Shown here: positions 4,691 through 6,159 of the stretch, in pieces | Position numbering within the stretch: position 1 is the stretch's first letter | Layout of the letters: every line of letters begins with the position of its first letter | From: Anderseniella sp. | GTDB lineage: Bacteria > Pseudomonadota > Alphaproteobacteria > Rhizobiales > Aestuariivirgaceae | Reading direction: 5' to 3' | Assembly: GCA_013041995.1 (NCBI GenBank) | Contig: JABDRA010000358.1 | Location: forward strand, 1-6,159 | Length of the DNA stretch: 6,159 bases | Made by a program: the position numbers and the translations under genes | Notes under the pieces: generated by a model | Told to the model about the DNA's origin: nothing | Database searches by the model: none | The model's input: the letters and a program-made list of their open reading frames with translations, nothing else

Positions 4691-5941
4691 ATGTATCCGG
4701 CGGCGGACGACGAGACTCGAGGTTTCGCGAACCGGCAATCGGTTGGTAAGTGGAAAACCTATATGCTCGAAGAGATCATCAATCAGAGGCGGTTGCGCCT
4801 GGATGTGTCGATTTTTGAAAATGTGATGAGATCCGGCAGTGTGGCGGACCGGATGGCGCTGACCCGCCAATTGTGCGACCTGCTGAACGATCCTCACTCA
4901 GGCACTATTGAATGCCAGCAGGTTCTGCCGATTGTCACAAAACTGGCCTGTGATACCGACCGTCATATCCGCGACATCATCGCGAGCAGGCTGCTCAAGA
5001 CAGACGGTCTGTCAGCTGATCTGGTGTTTGCCATTGTCGCCGATGAAGACGACATTGCCATCCCGTTTATTGGCCTCAACCCGTCCTTTGACGATTCAAT
5101 CATGAAAACCATCCTTGCCGTCGGCGACCTGAAACGCTGCAAGGCAGTCGCTGCACGTCCTGATCTCGGTGCGGGGTCTGTGCGCAAGATCATGAAGGAT
5201 GGCACCGAAGACGTCGTTCTGGCTCTACTGGGCAATGCGAAGGTGCGCCTGGGGGCCGGATACTGCCGCAAGATCTACAATCGTTTCCATGCGTCGCCCA
5301 AAGTTTGCGACATCCTTATGGACCTGCCTCACTTGCCGTGTGAAATCGCACTGGTGCACAATCAACGCACTGCTGAAGAAATGCGCAAGAAGGCGCAATA
5401 TCAAGGCTGGGTCGCGGATTTCCGCAGTGATGATTACATTTCCGACAAGGAAGAAGTCAACGCGCTGCGCATACTGCGCGGTGTTGAAGCTGGAAAACTC
5501 CAGTCAGTGGTTGCGCTGATGTCGCAGCGCGGCATGCTCACAACATCATTGCTGCTGCGGGCCGGGATGAACGGCTATCTGCCGTTTTTTGAATGGGCGC
5601 TTGCCTATCTGGCCAACATCTCCTTGCGCAAGGTGCGCCGGGCCACGGGCACCATGTCAGCCCGCACGGTCAATGTTTTGTTGCGCCGAGCCGGTATTCC
5701 TTCGGATGCACACGTGCTCATACACGCAATCTGCCAGGTGTCTGCAGCCACAGGCGCAGTGGGCAAACAGGCAGATGCGGAAGCTTTTGGCCGGGCCCTG
5801 GTTGAAGTCATCATGACCCGTCATGCCGCTGATGACGAACATGAACGTATGCGAATTATCAGTCTGTTGTCGCAATTGACCCAGGGCCGCACCCGCACCC
5901 TGGTCTCGCGCCTGTCAGAAGGCATGTCGAGAGTGGCGTAG
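4691..5941 (+). CDS. DUF2336 domain-containing alpha-helical (HEAT-like) repeat protein
   Basis: 416-residue soluble protein with no signal peptide or membrane segment. The body is made of short amphipathic helix pairs. Residues 57-195 carry the pattern I associate with DUF2336: runs such as DTDRHIRDIIASRLL (88-102), FAIVADEDDIAIPFIGLNP (113-131), DLKRCKAVAARPDLG (146-160) and GTEDVVLALLGNAKVRLG (171-188). The C-terminal half (about 255-410) is also helical, with basic stretches such as LRKVRRATG (312-320). The family is of unknown function, mainly alphaproteobacterial, and probably a protein-protein interaction scaffold. An in-frame stop at 4658 limits the start. ATG at 4691 has only a poor Shine-Dalgarno; the in-frame ATG at 4763 (residue 25, MLEEIINQRR) is a serious alternative because the first 24 residues are not helical-repeat-like. 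A CtrA-like box lies 31 bases upstream of 4691. It may be transcribed separately from the MFS gene. Confidence 0.82.
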   Translation: MYPAADDETRGFANRQSVGKWKTYMLEEIINQRRLRLDVSIFENVMRSGSVADRMALTRQLCDLLNDPHSGTIECQQVLPIVTKLACDTDRHIRDIIASRLLKTDGLSADLVFAIVADEDDIAIPFIGLNPSFDDSIMKTILAVGDLKRCKAVAARPDLGAGSVRKIMKDGTEDVVLALLGNAKVRLGAGYCRKIYNRFHASPKVCDILMDLPHLPCEIALVHNQRTAEEMRKKAQYQGWVADFRSDDYISDKEEVNALRILRGVEAGKLQSVVALMSQRGMLTTSLLLRAGMNGYLPFFEWALAYLANISLRKVRRATGTMSARTVNVLLRRAGIPSDAHVLIHAICQVSAATGAVGKQADAEAFGRALVEVIMTRHAADDEHERMRIISLLSQLTQGRTRTLVSRLSEGMSRVA

Positions 5942-5972
5942 TCCAGATCAGGTTGATTTCGCGGTGCTGTAA

Positions 5973-6011
5973 CCCGGCACTCTAAAACCTTTTCATTTCC
6001 AGAATGCCGGG
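5973..6011 (+). terminator. Long-loop hairpin CCCGGCA / TGCCGGG (possible)
   Basis: A perfect 7-bp stem (5973-5979 with 6005-6011) encloses a 25-base loop, 31 bases after the DUF2336 stop. No T tract follows directly (GCACCTTTATAG), and the loop is long for an intrinsic terminator, so this is weakly supported. Confidence 0.25.
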
Positions 6012-6104
6012 GCACCTTTATAGAGTTTATCGGACATGTATGTTCGTGCGGGCCCGGTCTCGATGGAAACCAGGGTGAACCTTCATACTCGCAAGACAAA
6101 CCGG

Positions 6105-6134
6105 GCGTAGCGAACCGTAACGGGATCGCTGCGT
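6105..6134. other. Compact stem-loop near the window end
   Basis: GCGTAGCGA (6105-6113) pairs with TCGCTGCGT (6126-6134) over 9 bp with two G-T wobbles. The 12-base loop can itself form CCG-TAA-CGG. No T tract follows, so it looks like a structured RNA element or protein-binding palindrome rather than a terminator. I recognise no known riboswitch or ncRNA signature. Confidence 0.35.
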
Positions 6135-6159
6135 GGTGTGGGTAGTAACAGTGCTTGAT

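Larger units (their letters stand above)
5942..6159. other. Non-coding tail, no convincing gene
   Basis: Downstream of the DUF2336 stop, both strands hold only very short frames without a good ribosome binding site. Two stem-loops are possible (listed separately). It may contain the terminator of the DUF2336 gene and the leader or promoter of a gene beyond the edge. Confidence 0.5.

Noticed and set aside
5993..6037. Minus-strand 14-residue frame (MSDKLYKGAPAFWK)
   Set aside because: It is natural-looking but tiny, and without a clear ribosome binding site it cannot be separated from chance.
5821..6099. 92-residue minus-strand frame over the end of the DUF2336 gene
   Set aside because: More than a third overlaps the well-supported DUF2336 coding region and the translation shows no recognisable domain.
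6036..6110. Plus-strand 24-codon frame near the window end
   Set aside because: No Shine-Dalgarno, no recognisable composition, and its end overlaps the stem-loop at 6105-6134.

Overview
The window looks like chromosomal DNA from a moderately GC-rich alphaproteobacterium. The reasons are a CheY-type single-domain receiver of the alphaproteobacterial kind, a DUF2336 protein (a family found mostly in Alphaproteobacteria), a textbook CtrA box (TTAA-N7-TTAA), and a dense cluster of GANTC sites, the CcrM methylation target. The genus cannot be fixed by reading alone. I see no tRNA, rRNA, CRISPR array, transposase or integrase.

Left half, minus strand, read right to left. A short MaoC-type hot-dog hydratase (2541-2074) overlaps a CitE/HpcH-type CoA-ester lyase (2074-1232) through a TGATG stop/start. 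This is a two-gene catabolic module that probably hydrates an enoyl-CoA dicarboxylate and then cleaves the hydroxyacyl-CoA product. After a gap of about 135 bases comes an exported PQQ-dependent sugar dehydrogenase of the glucose/sorbosone dehydrogenase family (1096 to beyond base 1). It is complete at its N-terminus and cut off by the window edge at its C-terminus.

Centre (2542-2888). A roughly 350-base divergent intergenic region is the most information-dense non-coding stretch here. It holds seven GANTC sites within 207 bases (only about five were found by eye in the rest of the window), a 9-bp inverted repeat with a TATAAT hexamer in each arm, a GATTCAT direct repeat, and a perfect CtrA box whose right half can serve as the -35 of a promoter leading into the receiver gene.

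Right half, plus strand. First is a 123-residue receiver-domain protein that has lost its phosphoacceptor aspartate and several residues of the following loop (2889-3260). Next is a 12-TM MFS transporter of the YcaD-like group with a GTG start and an acidic tail (3351-4622), and then a DUF2336 alpha-helical repeat protein (4691-5941) preceded by an imperfect CtrA-like box. The last 218 bases contain no convincing gene, only two possible stem-loops.

The most interesting hypothesis is that the pseudo-receiver is a cell-cycle-controlled (CtrA and CcrM/GcrA) signalling protein that works without phosphorylation. The sequence shows the missing residues and the promoter motifs; the regulatory role is inference.
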